64,000 nt of DNA, from the NCBI GenBank assembly GCA_963204915.1, contig CAUJHS010000109.1, positions 1-64,000 of the forward strand, read 5' to 3'. Of the stretch, positions 44,268 to 52,933 are shown piece by piece (the first letter of the stretch is position 1; each line of letters opens with the position of its first letter). The position numbers were made by a program, and so were the translations under genes. Origin of the DNA: Planctomycetota bacterium. GTDB taxonomy: Bacteria; Planctomycetota; Planctomycetia; Pirellulales; Pirellulaceae. A model generated the notes under the pieces. It made no database searches, was not told the DNA's origin, and was given only the letters and a program-made list of their open reading frames with translations.

Positions 44268-47200
44268 ATGTCGGCCTGTCGCTTGCTTATCGCGTCGCTT
44301 GCAGCCGCTTGCCTTGGACTTGCCGTGCAGGGGGCCATCGCGTCGCCGCTGCCCGAGATGGCCGCCGACGCCCCGCTCAACGACGTGTTCTTTCTCGATC
44401 CAGATCGAGGCTGGGCCGTTGGCGATTGCGGCGTGATTTTGCAAACCGAGGACGGCGGACGAAGTTGGCGACAACAAGACGCCCCCGTACACTGCCGGCT
44501 TCACGCCGTCTGGTTTCTGGACGGCGACAACGGCTGGGTGGTTGGAGGCTGGTCCCACCCTTACACGCACAAATCAACGGGCCTCGTGTTGCGTACCTCG
44601 GACGGCGGAGCGACTTGGCGTCAACTCTCGTCGTCAGCCGTTCCCCTGCTTCGACGCATCAAAATGTTCGACGGAAAACGCGGTTGGGCCGTTGGCGCCG
44701 CCTCGCCGTTGTACCCAGCGGGCGTTTACCGCACCGAGGACGGTGGTCGGGGTTGGGCGTCGGTCGCGGGCGATCGGCCGCTTGGCTGGGAAACGGGCGA
44801 CTTTCGCGACGCGGTGAGCGGCGTGCTGGCCGGGCAGGGCGGCGTGGCGCTGGTGGGCATGAACCGATTTCAAAACTCTCCCGCGCCCATCGCACCACGT
44901 CACATCGCACGGCAGCTCCGCCTGACGGAATCGAATCATGTGTGGCTGGTTGGCGACACGGGCCTGCTGCTTCACTCGCGCAATGGCGGCGCCGTTTGGG
45001 AGCCCCCGCCGGCGACGCCTCCGCTGGCGTCTTACGACTTACAAGCTCTCGCGGTTTGCGGCGACCATGTTTGGACGGCCGGGGCGCCCGGAACGCATGT
45101 CTTTCACTCAACCGACGGGGGAACAACGTGGGACAAATTCTCGACCGACCAATCGCTCCCTTTACGCGCGATGTTTTTTCTCGACCCCTACCATGGTTGG
45201 GCCGTTGGCGAGCTGGGCGCGATTCTCGCCACGCGTGACGGCGGTCGCTCGTGGATGCGGCAACGCGGCGCTGATCGGCGCGTCGCCCTACTCGGAATTT
45301 TTGCCGAATCAAAGAACACGCCTTGGGAACTTTTTGTCCGCTATTGCGGCAGTGAAGGCTATCGCGGAGCGGTTGAGTATGTCTTTCGTCGCGACCCCGG
45401 CGACGCGACACCCGGTGAAACCTCGCTGGAACACCGCGCCCAGGAAGCAGTGCTTGCCGCCGGAGGGCGCCACGCTGGCTCAACGACCGCCTTTCTCGCG
45501 CCTCCCGAGGGACAAGTCGTATCGCTCCAGACGATTATCGGCCTTAACTCCGGTATTGGCCTCAACTCCGGACTCGGCGGAAACTTGGGCGTCGAACGCC
45601 ATCCGGATCCAAGGGAACCTTCGCCGCCCGATTTATCGTCGGAAGTCGATGTTTCGCGGAATCTCTCGCTCAGTCTGGAAGAACACGTCGCCCGAAAAAT
45701 TCGCCAATGGCGACCGGAAGTCATCGTGACAGAAGCGGCGTCGTCAAGAAACGGCGCGCTTGCTTACGCCGTGAACCAGGCGGTTCTCAATGCCGCCGCC
45801 AAAACCAACGATCCGGCCTACTTTTCTGAACATGCCTCGCAACACGGTTTGTCGCCTTGGCTGGTTAAAAAGGTTTACAGCGTGCAACCTCCCGGGGCCA
45901 CGGGAAACGCCTCGCTGATCACCGCGAGTCTCGCGCCTCGCTTGGGCGGTTCACTCGCCGATCGAGCCGCAAAGTCTCAGGCGTTGCTGGAGCGCGAGTT
46001 TCGAGCATCTCCTTCTACGATTGAATTTCAAATCCTGGCCAATCATGCGATGGGCGGATCAAGCCGCGGAGGCGATCTCATGGCCGGCCTGACGCTGCCG
46101 GTGGACAGTGAAGCCCGCCGCCGACTGACCGACCTTTCGCCAGGTCGCCTCGATTTAGTGGCCAAAACGGCGCAGCACCAGCGCAACATCCAGCATATTT
46201 TGTCGCAAAGCGTGGCGCAGTCGAGCGATTCCGTCCTCAGCCAGGTTGCGGAGTTAATCCGCGGAGTGCCCGAGGAAACGGCTGGCGACATCCTCTTTCA
46301 GTTGGCGGAACGATTGCGGCAGCATGGGCGGTTAGAGCAAGCCGCCGAGGTCTATCGGCGACTAGCGCAGCACCATTCAAAGCATCCGGCGAGCGAAGCG
46401 GCGTCACTTTGGTTGATGCAGTATCTGGCAAGTAGTGAAACCGCGTACCAGCAAGGAAGCCGCGCGGAAATCCGACGCGGCGTCGGAGGCGGCGTGCAAA
46501 CCGCCTTGCTTCTCCAACCCGACGAGCAAGACGGTAACGACCCCGTCCAGCCTGCGGCCTTTCACGCGCCGATCGCCATTCGAGAGGGAGCCACGGCTTC
46601 GGTCAGCGCCGACCAGCGCGATCGCGATGCGCAAGTGCTCGAACTAGGCCAAGCAACGGCACGAAATCATTTCGCGCTTTATGCCGAACCGTCGCTACGG
46701 TTTTCCCTTGCCGCAGCAGCGCGGCGCCAGGGTGATGCGCGCGAAGCGGAGCGGTTTTTCCACCAACTCGCAACGCGCGAGCGGGCCAACGCTTGGAGTC
46801 AATGCGCCGCGGGCGAACTGTGGTTTATGAAGCCCGTCGGCGAACCACCAAAGAAGATGCTGCGTTGTGCGGCAGCCAAAGAACGCCCTTTCCTGGATGG
46901 TCGCTTGGATGACGCGCTTTGGCAAAACGCGCCAACGCTGGAGTTGACCTCGTCACCCCCCTTCAGCGCCGGGGTCAGCAAGCTCCTCCTCACTCGCGAC
47001 GCCGAGTATTTGTACTTTGCCGCACAATGCACGAAGGCCACGGGAATCGAGTACGCGGCGAGCGATGCGCCTCGTTCGTACGACGCGCCGTTATCGGAGC
47101 ACGATCGCGTGGAGTTACTCCTTGATGTGGATCGCGACTACGCCAGCTACTATCGCTTGACGATCGACCATCGGGGATGGACCGCCGACGCTTGCTTTGG

Positions 47201-47432
47201 CGACTCGGCTTGGAACCCGCAATGGTATGTGGCCGCCGAGTCCGACGCGGAGACCTGGACGATTGAAGGCGCCATACCCTTTCACGCGTTGACCGCGAAT
47301 CCGCCGCAACGGCGCGACGTGTGGGCCCTCGGCGTACAGCGCGTGGCGCCTAATGCGGGTTTTCAGTCCTGGACACGCCCCGCCACGCCGAGCGGAACCC
47401 CGGAGGGTTTCGGGTATCTTGTATTTGAGTAA
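44268..47432 (+). CDS. Secreted three-part protein: Ycf48/BNR propeller, PIG-L-like and CBM9-like domains
   Basis: 1054 residues with signal peptide (about 1-25). Part 1 (about 30-330) is a propeller with repeated DGG-x-S/T-W boxes (TEDGGRSWRQQ, TSDGGATWRQL, STDGGTTWDKF, TRDGGRSWMRQ), the Ycf48/BNR type that assists photosystem assembly in cyanobacteria. Part 2 (about 340-600) resembles a PIG-L/LmbE deacetylase: WRPEVIVTEAAS, AVNQAVLNAAAKTNDPAYFS and HGLSPWLVKKVYSVQPPG are its family pattern, but the zinc motif AHPDD reads AESKN, so activity is unlikely. Part 3 is helical and then CBM9-like (about 860-1050: FLDGRLDDALWQNAPTLELT, VELLLDVDRDYASYYRLTID). Probably a surface glycan- or protein-binding scaffold. 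A HisA-like gene follows 56 bases later. Confidence 0.75.
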   Translation: MSACRLLIASLAAACLGLAVQGAIASPLPEMAADAPLNDVFFLDPDRGWAVGDCGVILQTEDGGRSWRQQDAPVHCRLHAVWFLDGDNGWVVGGWSHPYTHKSTGLVLRTSDGGATWRQLSSSAVPLLRRIKMFDGKRGWAVGAASPLYPAGVYRTEDGGRGWASVAGDRPLGWETGDFRDAVSGVLAGQGGVALVGMNRFQNSPAPIAPRHIARQLRLTESNHVWLVGDTGLLLHSRNGGAVWEPPPATPPLASYDLQALAVCGDHVWTAGAPGTHVFHSTDGGTTWDKFSTDQSLPLRAMFFLDPYHGWAVGELGAILATRDGGRSWMRQRGADRRVALLGIFAESKNTPWELFVRYCGSEGYRGAVEYVFRRDPGDATPGETSLEHRAQEAVLAAGGRHAGSTTAFLAPPEGQVVSLQTIIGLNSGIGLNSGLGGNLGVERHPDPREPSPPDLSSEVDVSRNLSLSLEEHVARKIRQWRPEVIVTEAASSRNGALAYAVNQAVLNAAAKTNDPAYFSEHASQHGLSPWLVKKVYSVQPPGATGNASLITASLAPRLGGSLADRAAKSQALLEREFRASPSTIEFQILANHAMGGSSRGGDLMAGLTLPVDSEARRRLTDLSPGRLDLVAKTAQHQRNIQHILSQSVAQSSDSVLSQVAELIRGVPEETAGDILFQLAERLRQHGRLEQAAEVYRRLAQHHSKHPASEAASLWLMQYLASSETAYQQGSRAEIRRGVGGGVQTALLLQPDEQDGNDPVQPAAFHAPIAIREGATASVSADQRDRDAQVLELGQATARNHFALYAEPSLRFSLAAAARRQGDAREAERFFHQLATRERANAWSQCAAGELWFMKPVGEPPKKMLRCAAAKERPFLDGRLDDALWQNAPTLELTSSPPFSAGVSKLLLTRDAEYLYFAAQCTKATGIEYAASDAPRSYDAPLSEHDRVELLLDVDRDYASYYRLTIDHRGWTADACFGDSAWNPQWYVAAESDAETWTIEGAIPFHALTANPPQRRDVWALGVQRVAPNAGFQSWTRPATPSGTPEGFGYLVFE

Positions 47433-47488
47433 ACTTGCCATGCGTCGGCCATCGGCGCGTCGGCCAACACGGAGCAGCAAACTCCATC

Positions 47489-48250
47489 GTGCGTGTCATT
47501 CCCGTGATCGATCTCCAGGGCGGAGAAGTGGTGCGCGGCGTGGGGGGTCGCCGGCACGAATACCGTCGTCTGGAAACGGTGCTCACGCGAGACGTAACGC
47601 CTCGCGGCGTCGCTCTTGCCCTGGCGGAAAACTTTCCTGTCGCCGAAGTGTACGTGGCCGACCTCGACGCCATTGCTGGCCGCGAACCCAACTGGAAAGC
47701 CTACCAAGACATTGGACGTAGCGGCTTGCAGCTTTGGATTGACGCGGGAGCGGCGGACGAAACCCGCGCTACGGACATCGCCACGTTCGATGGCGCCCCG
47801 GTTGGGGCGATCCTGGTCGGATTGGAGTCGCTCGAATCGCCCGATGCCTTGACCCGCATTGTCAAAGCGCCTGTCTTTCAAACGGCGAAATGTGGCCGCG
47901 TTGCGTTCAGCCTCGATTTACACGAGGGAAAGCCCCTGACTCGGATCGGCGCGTGGCAGGATTGGTCTCCGTTGCAGGTGGCGGAGTTTGCCGTCACGTC
48001 GGGCGTGACGCAAATGATGGTTCTGGACCTCACGCACGTGGGCGAATCGCACGGCGTGGGCGGCCTTGAGGCTTGTCGGCGTATCCACGAACGGTTTCCT
48101 GACGTTGAACTGATTGGCGGCGGCGGCGTACGCACCCGTGACGACGCCGAACAACTGGCAGGGGCTGGCTGCCAGGCAATATTACTTGCCTCGGCGCTTC
48201 ATGCCGGACTGTTCACCGCCGACGACGTAGCGCGGCTTTCTGCTCGGTAG
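47489..48250 (+). CDS. HisA-like TIM-barrel protein
   Basis: 253 residues from a GTG at 47489 (GGAG lies 14 bases before it, rather far). A (beta/alpha)8 phosphoribosyl-binding barrel of the HisA/HisF type: the N-terminal Asp is in RVIPVIDLQGGEVVRG, a second Asp in FSLDLHEGKPLTRIG, and the phosphate-binding glycines in LIGGGGVRTRDDAEQLAGAG near the end. It is not in a his gene group and differs from true HisA by its short loops, resembling the COG1411 proFAR-isomerase-related proteins. Some of these occur with tetrahydromethanopterin-pathway genes, which many Planctomycetes have; that link is from memory and uncertain. Confidence 0.75.
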   Translation: MRVIPVIDLQGGEVVRGVGGRRHEYRRLETVLTRDVTPRGVALALAENFPVAEVYVADLDAIAGREPNWKAYQDIGRSGLQLWIDAGAADETRATDIATFDGAPVGAILVGLESLESPDALTRIVKAPVFQTAKCGRVAFSLDLHEGKPLTRIGAWQDWSPLQVAEFAVTSGVTQMMVLDLTHVGESHGVGGLEACRRIHERFPDVELIGGGGVRTRDDAEQLAGAGCQAILLASALHAGLFTADDVARLSAR

Positions 48251-48370
48251 CTTCGACTTGATTCAACCGTTTCACCGGTGTGGTTGCTGGCGTTCTGGAG
48301 CGTGAGAAAATAGACTCGGTCCAAGCAGCGTCGAGTCGAATCCACTACGGTTCAGGCGGAGTACGTCATC

Positions 48371-49789
48371 ATGCGAAGCGAAAGAGCCTTGCTCGGTATC
48401 GCGTCCTTGTTGTTCTTGGCGGGGTTTCAAAGTTCCTCGGCCGCCGCCGATGCAGCCCCGAATGTGATCTTCATTCTTGCCGATGATCTGGGCTACGGCG
48501 ATCTTGGCTGCTACGGACAAAAACTCATTCGCACGCCGCACTTGGACCGCATGGCGCAAGAGGGAATGCGGTTCACCGACTTCTACGCCGGTTCGACGGT
48601 TTGTGCGCCATCGCGATGCGGGTTGATGACGGGTTATCACATGGGGCGCGCTTTGATTCGCGGGAATGGGAAAGATAACCTGCGGCCCGAAGATATGACC
48701 GTGGCCGAGGCGCTGAAGCGCGCGAACTACACCACGGGACTGATTGGCAAATGGGGGCTGGGGCATGAAGGTTCAAGCGGCGTGCCGACGCGTCAAGGCT
48801 TTGATTATTTCTTCGGATATCTCGATCAACATCATGCGCACAATTATTATCCCTCTTTCCTGATGCGCAACGAGCAACGTGTGCCGCTGAAGAACGTCGT
48901 TCCAGGACAAGGGCCCTGGGGAGAAGGCGTAGCCAGCGAAAAGATTGAATACAGTCATGACCTGATGGCGGAAGAGGCGATGTCGTTTCTGGATCGTCAC
49001 CGCGATCAACGGTTCTTCTTGTATCTGGCCTTCACAACGCCCCACGCTAATAACGAAGCCGGAAAACAGGGGATGGAGGTTCCCGACTACGGCGAATACG
49101 CCGACCGTGACTGGCCGGCGCCGCAGAAAGGGCACGCCGCCATGATCTCACGCATGGATCGCGACATCGGCCGGATCTTTGAGCGACTCAAACACCATGG
49201 CCTCGATGAGCAAACCCTGGTCTTATTTTCTTCCGACAACGGGCCCCATGCAGAAGGCGGCAACAACCCCGACTTTGCCGACTCCAACGGTCCCCTGCGC
49301 GGGATCAAGCGATCGATGCATGAAGGTGGCATTCGCGTACCGCTGTTGGCTCGCTGGCCAGGCAAGATCGCACCAGGCCGGGTCTCAAATTTTGTAGGCG
49401 CCTTCTGGGATATTCTACCAACTCTGGCCGACCTGGCGAATGTCGAACAGGAATTGCCTCACGATCTGGACGGGGTGTCGTTCTTGCCCACGCTCTTGGG
49501 CGAGGGCGAACAATCGCAGCACGAGTACTTGTATTGGGCGTTTTACGAAGCGGGCGGGGGGCAAGCCGTTCGCCAAGGCCCCTGGAAAGCCATACAACAA
49601 CCGATCGACACCCCCGTTCGACTTTATTACCTCGATAACGATCTGGGCGAAGAACAGGACGTTGCCGCCGCCCACCCGGAGCGCGTCTTGGAGTTACAGA
49701 AACGCATGAACGCCGCCTACCAGCCTTCCGAGCGCTGGAAGTTTCCTCAACGCTCGGCGGAAAAGAAAAAGCAACGAGCGAAGAATTGA
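48371..49789 (+). CDS. Secreted sulfatase (formylglycine type, C-A-P-S-R)
   Basis: 472 residues. Signal peptide about 1-27, then NVIFILADDLGYGDLGCYG with the metal-binding DD pair. The formylglycine Cys78 lies in VCAPSRCGLMTGYH, with a metal/sulfate-site KWGLGHEGSSG and the second metal motif FSSDNGPHAEGGNNPDF. The C-terminal part ends DLGEEQDVAAAHPE. Compared with the sulfatase at 6661 it has Ala rather than Thr in the modification motif and a different substrate-loop region (FGYLDQHHAHNYYPSFL), resembling the arylsulfatase A-like subfamily. No polysaccharide-degradation neighbours. It follows the HisA-like gene on the same strand at 120 bases and is probably separately expressed. Confidence 0.95.
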   Translation: MRSERALLGIASLLFLAGFQSSSAAADAAPNVIFILADDLGYGDLGCYGQKLIRTPHLDRMAQEGMRFTDFYAGSTVCAPSRCGLMTGYHMGRALIRGNGKDNLRPEDMTVAEALKRANYTTGLIGKWGLGHEGSSGVPTRQGFDYFFGYLDQHHAHNYYPSFLMRNEQRVPLKNVVPGQGPWGEGVASEKIEYSHDLMAEEAMSFLDRHRDQRFFLYLAFTTPHANNEAGKQGMEVPDYGEYADRDWPAPQKGHAAMISRMDRDIGRIFERLKHHGLDEQTLVLFSSDNGPHAEGGNNPDFADSNGPLRGIKRSMHEGGIRVPLLARWPGKIAPGRVSNFVGAFWDILPTLADLANVEQELPHDLDGVSFLPTLLGEGEQSQHEYLYWAFYEAGGGQAVRQGPWKAIQQPIDTPVRLYYLDNDLGEEQDVAAAHPERVLELQKRMNAAYQPSERWKFPQRSAEKKKQRAKN

Positions 49790-50183
49790 CGCCGGGCTCG
49801 CCGTCGGCGCGCGGCGGTCCGTGCGAAAAAGGGGCAACGTGCTATTTACACACAAAAATATATCTCAAGCGCGACGTTGAGCGCGCATGCGTCCCAGTTT
49901 GTCACATATTCAGTCAGGCTTGTGCGTACGGCGCGCGACAATCCTTAACGCCCTCGCGCAAATCGGGTATTGGCACGATAATCGCCATAATCCGACTGGG
50001 CGTACGTCAGATCCAACGGTGTTTTGCTGAAAGGTCCTTCGATAAGTCGACAACCCCCACTATAATTCGGGGCGATTGAATGCCCGTTACCGGCTGACTT
50101 TGCAGACCTGCAAATGTGTCCGAGGGTAGGACGGCTTGCCGTCGGACGTGCCGATCCTCCACCACGACCCACAAGGATTTGCT
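49790..50183. other. 394-base intergenic region upstream of glgC
   Basis: Contains a perfect TATAAT at 50061-50066 that may be the glgC -10 element; no good -35 accompanies it at the usual spacing. A leader structure follows: GTCCG (50118-50122) can pair with CGGAC (50143-50147) around an inner GACGG/CCGTC hairpin, 25 bases before the glgC ribosome site (AAGGA). Nothing else resembling a gene. Confidence 0.45.
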
Positions 50184-51476
50184 ATGTACAAGACCATTTG
50201 CATGGTGTTAGGCGGCGGCCGAGGTACGCGGCTTTACCCGCTCACGAAATTCCGCTCCAAGCCGGCGGTGCCCTTGGCGGGCAAGTATCGTTTGATTGAT
50301 ATCCCGATTTCGAACTGCATCAACAGCGGGATGAAACAAATTTATGTTTTGACGCAGTTCATGTCGGTCAGTTTGCACCGCCATATCCGCCGCAGCTACG
50401 TGTTTGATCGCTTTGGTGACGGATTCGTGGAAATCCTGGCCGCACAAGAAACCATGGAGCAAGAGACCGATTGGTACCAAGGCACGGCCGACGCGGTACG
50501 CAAGAACTTGCGGTACATCCAAGACTCGGACGCCGACTACGTGCTGATCCTGTCGGGCGACCAACTGTACGAAATGGACTACCGCGACATGGTTCGCACG
50601 CACCGAGAAACCGGGGCGCACGTGACGATCGCCGCGATTCCGGTCGGGCGCGATCAAGTCTCCGCGTTGGGAGTCATGCGCGTCGAAAAGAAGGGGCGCG
50701 TCGTAGGCTTCCTGGAAAAGCCGCAGACCCAGCGCGAAGTGGACACCGTGGCGATGGATCCCGCTTGGATCGACGCGCACGGCATCGAAAGCCGCGGCCG
50801 CGAGTGCCTGGCCAATATGGGCATCTATTTGTTCGACCGGAAAACGCTCATCGACTTGTTAAGCCACACGGAGCACTACAAAGACTTTGGCAAGGAAGTG
50901 TTCCCCGCAGCGATTCGCAGCAAAACAGTGCAAGTTCATTTGTTCGATGGTTACTGGGAGGACATCGGCACAATTCGCGCTTTTTACGACGCCAATTTGA
51001 GCCTGGCCAGTCCCAATCCACCGTTCCAATTTTCGACGCCCGACCGGCCCGTGTATACGCGCGCACGGATGTTGCAGCCCACTTTGATGGAAGACGCTCA
51101 AATACGCGGCAGCTTAATTGCCGACGGTTGCCGAATTGGCAAAGGCGCCGTGATTGAGAACAGCATGATCGGCATCCGCTGCATCATTGGCGAAGGCGTC
51201 ACGTTGCGCAACACGGTCGTGTTTGGCGCCGACTACTATGAAAACGACCGGCAGCAAGCCCAGGATCGCGACACGGGCGTACCGCCGGTGGGAATTGGCA
51301 GCGGCAGCATCATCGAGGGCGCCATCATCGACAAAAATTGCCACATTGGGCGCAATGTGCGGCTGGTCAACAAGCTCGACCGGGAAGACACAGATCAATA
51401 CGATCCATGCCTGATTCGAGACGGGGTCGCCGTCGTCGTCAAAGACAGTGTTTTGCCCGACGGTTGGAAGTTGTAG
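50184..51476 (+). CDS. glgC: Glucose-1-phosphate adenylyltransferase GlgC
   Basis: 430 residues. It makes ADP-glucose from ATP and glucose-1-phosphate, the committed and allosterically controlled step of glycogen synthesis. The ATP/Mg loop is MVLGGGRGTRLYPLTKFRSK (about 8-27), with KPAVPLAGKYRLIDIPISNC, YQGTADAVRKNL, LILSGDQLYEMDY, FLEKP and YWEDIGTIRAFYDANLSL following in order, then a C-terminal left-handed beta-helix (VIENSMIGIRCIIGEGVTLR). The arginine/lysine pattern near the N-terminus (KFRSKPAVPLAGKYRLID) fits enzymes regulated by sugar phosphates or 3-phosphoglycerate. Start fixed by AAGGA seven bases upstream. No other glycogen gene is adjacent. Confidence 0.96.
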   Translation: MYKTICMVLGGGRGTRLYPLTKFRSKPAVPLAGKYRLIDIPISNCINSGMKQIYVLTQFMSVSLHRHIRRSYVFDRFGDGFVEILAAQETMEQETDWYQGTADAVRKNLRYIQDSDADYVLILSGDQLYEMDYRDMVRTHRETGAHVTIAAIPVGRDQVSALGVMRVEKKGRVVGFLEKPQTQREVDTVAMDPAWIDAHGIESRGRECLANMGIYLFDRKTLIDLLSHTEHYKDFGKEVFPAAIRSKTVQVHLFDGYWEDIGTIRAFYDANLSLASPNPPFQFSTPDRPVYTRARMLQPTLMEDAQIRGSLIADGCRIGKGAVIENSMIGIRCIIGEGVTLRNTVVFGADYYENDRQQAQDRDTGVPPVGIGSGSIIEGAIIDKNCHIGRNVRLVNKLDREDTDQYDPCLIRDGVAVVVKDSVLPDGWKL

Positions 51477-51496
51477 ATCGTTCGTCGAAGGAAACA

Positions 51497-51518
51497 CTGC
51501 CGTCCATTATGACGGCAG
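51497..51518. terminator. Hairpin between convergent glgC and oxidoreductase genes
   Basis: CTGCCGTC (51497-51504), loop CATTAT, GACGGCAG (51511-51518): a perfect 8-base stem 21 bases after the glgC stop that spans the stop codon of the convergent gene. No T-run follows, so termination is plausible but unproven. Confidence 0.55.
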
Positions 51519-52790
51519 CTTCCACGGGGCGCGGTACGGTCGTTCGATCATCGCAGCCAATTCGGCGTCGCCGACGATTTTTTCTGCCGCAGCGTCCCAC
51601 ACAATCTTTTGGCTTGTGCGCGCGGCGATATTGCCCAAGTGGCACGCCACGGCCGAACGATGCCCGATCTCGACGTCGCAAATCGGGCGTTTGCGGCTCG
51701 CAACACATTCCAAAAAGTTGCGATGATGATCGCGACTGTTCTCAAGCTGCGTATCACCGGCTTTGAGTTCCGTGTCAAGAATCTCGCCGGGGTTGGCCGT
51801 CAGCTTGCCGCGGTTCACGAAGACCTGCCCCTTGGAGCCGATGAACGTAGTACCTTGCGGAACGTCCTTCTGTTGTTGGCCCAAGATCAACGTGACATCG
51901 TCCGGGTACTGGTAGATCAAGCGGCAGCTTTCCGGGACTTCGTGATAACCGTCGGGGTTGAACTTCACCTCCTCGGCCGTGACTTCCAAGGGCCCCGACT
52001 CGTCCACGCCCATGCCCCAATGAGCGATGTCGAGGTGATGGGCGCCCCAGTTCGTCATTTGTCCGCCGGAGTAGTCCCAGAAGAAGCGGAAGTTGTAATG
52101 CACCCGCTTCTCGTTATAGGGCCGGTGCGGCGCCGGACCGAGCCAGAACTCATAGTTCAACTCCGCGGGCGGTTCGCTATCGGGCCCCGGTTTGCCAGGG
52201 TGGTTCGCCGTGGGAATGCCCACCAGCACTTTTTCTAGTTTGCCGATGTAGCCGTTGCGCACGAGCTCGCACGCGCGTCGGAAGTTCTCGGCGCTGCGCT
52301 GCTGCGAACCGGTTTGCACCACGCGATTATTCTCGCGCGCGGCCTTCACCATCATCCGGCCCTCGCTAATGAAAAGCGATAGCGGCTTTTCGCAATACAC
52401 GTCTTTGCCAGCCTGGCACGCGTGAATGGTCGGCAGCGCATGCCAATGATCGGGGGTCGAAACGACGACCACGTCGATATCGCGACGTTCGAGCATCTTG
52501 CGATAATCGTCAAAACCTTCCGGCTTGTGATTCTTGCCCTCCGCCAACTTCATCGCTTGCGCCAGATGTTTCGAATCGACGTCCGCGAGTCCCGCCACAT
52601 CGACGCCTTTACCCATGAACGCGTTCAAATTGCCGCGGCCTTGCCCACCCACGCCAACAAAACCCGCCACTATTCGTTCATTGGCTCCAAACGCTCGCTG
52701 CAGAATGAACTGCGGAACGGCGAACGCGCCCGTGACGGCGGCCGACGTTTGCAGAAACCGACGCCGGTTCAGATGGCGCGAGTACGACAT
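51507..52790 (-). CDS. Tat-exported Gfo/Idh/MocA-type oxidoreductase
   Basis: 427 residues. A twin-arginine signal RRRFLQTSAAVTGAFAVPQ (about 9-27) marks export of a folded, cofactor-loaded protein. The NAD(P)-binding domain opens VAGFVGVGGQGRGNLNAF (G-x-G-x-x-G as GVGGQG), followed by DIDVVVVSTPDHWH and the catalytic-site segment VYCEKPLSLF with EKP. The C-terminal domain contains FWDYSGGQMTNWGAHHLDIA, a planctomycete/Bacteroidetes group signature. Members act on sugars and cyclitols, and some Tat-exported forms hydrolyse glycosidic bonds through transient oxidation. The start at 52790 follows AGGAG. It is downstream of the DUF11 lipoprotein on the same strand. Confidence 0.92.
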   Translation of the reverse strand: MSYSRHLNRRRFLQTSAAVTGAFAVPQFILQRAFGANERIVAGFVGVGGQGRGNLNAFMGKGVDVAGLADVDSKHLAQAMKLAEGKNHKPEGFDDYRKMLERRDIDVVVVSTPDHWHALPTIHACQAGKDVYCEKPLSLFISEGRMMVKAARENNRVVQTGSQQRSAENFRRACELVRNGYIGKLEKVLVGIPTANHPGKPGPDSEPPAELNYEFWLGPAPHRPYNEKRVHYNFRFFWDYSGGQMTNWGAHHLDIAHWGMGVDESGPLEVTAEEVKFNPDGYHEVPESCRLIYQYPDDVTLILGQQQKDVPQGTTFIGSKGQVFVNRGKLTANPGEILDTELKAGDTQLENSRDHHRNFLECVASRKRPICDVEIGHRSAVACHLGNIAARTSQKIVWDAAAEKIVGDAELAAMIERPYRAPWKLPS

Positions 52791-52933
52791 GGTGCATCTC
52801 CTGCAATGAGAAGGATGGGCGGGGCCGACATCGCGGCGCAAACCGGTCGCGACGCGTGCTATTGTACCGTGACGCCATACCGCGGGGCAGAGGCGCAACC
52901 CACGCGGTGCGCGCCCCGTTGGCGGTCCAATAA

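Noticed and set aside
44117-45238. 373-codon open frame in another reading frame of the BNR fusion gene
   Set aside because: Extremely Arg-rich, typical of an out-of-frame reading of GC-rich coding DNA; the fusion gene in the correct frame has clear domains.
50061-50066. Perfect TATAAT upstream of glgC considered as a firm promoter call
   Set aside because: No acceptable -35 at 15-19 bases; kept only as a remark in the intergenic entry.
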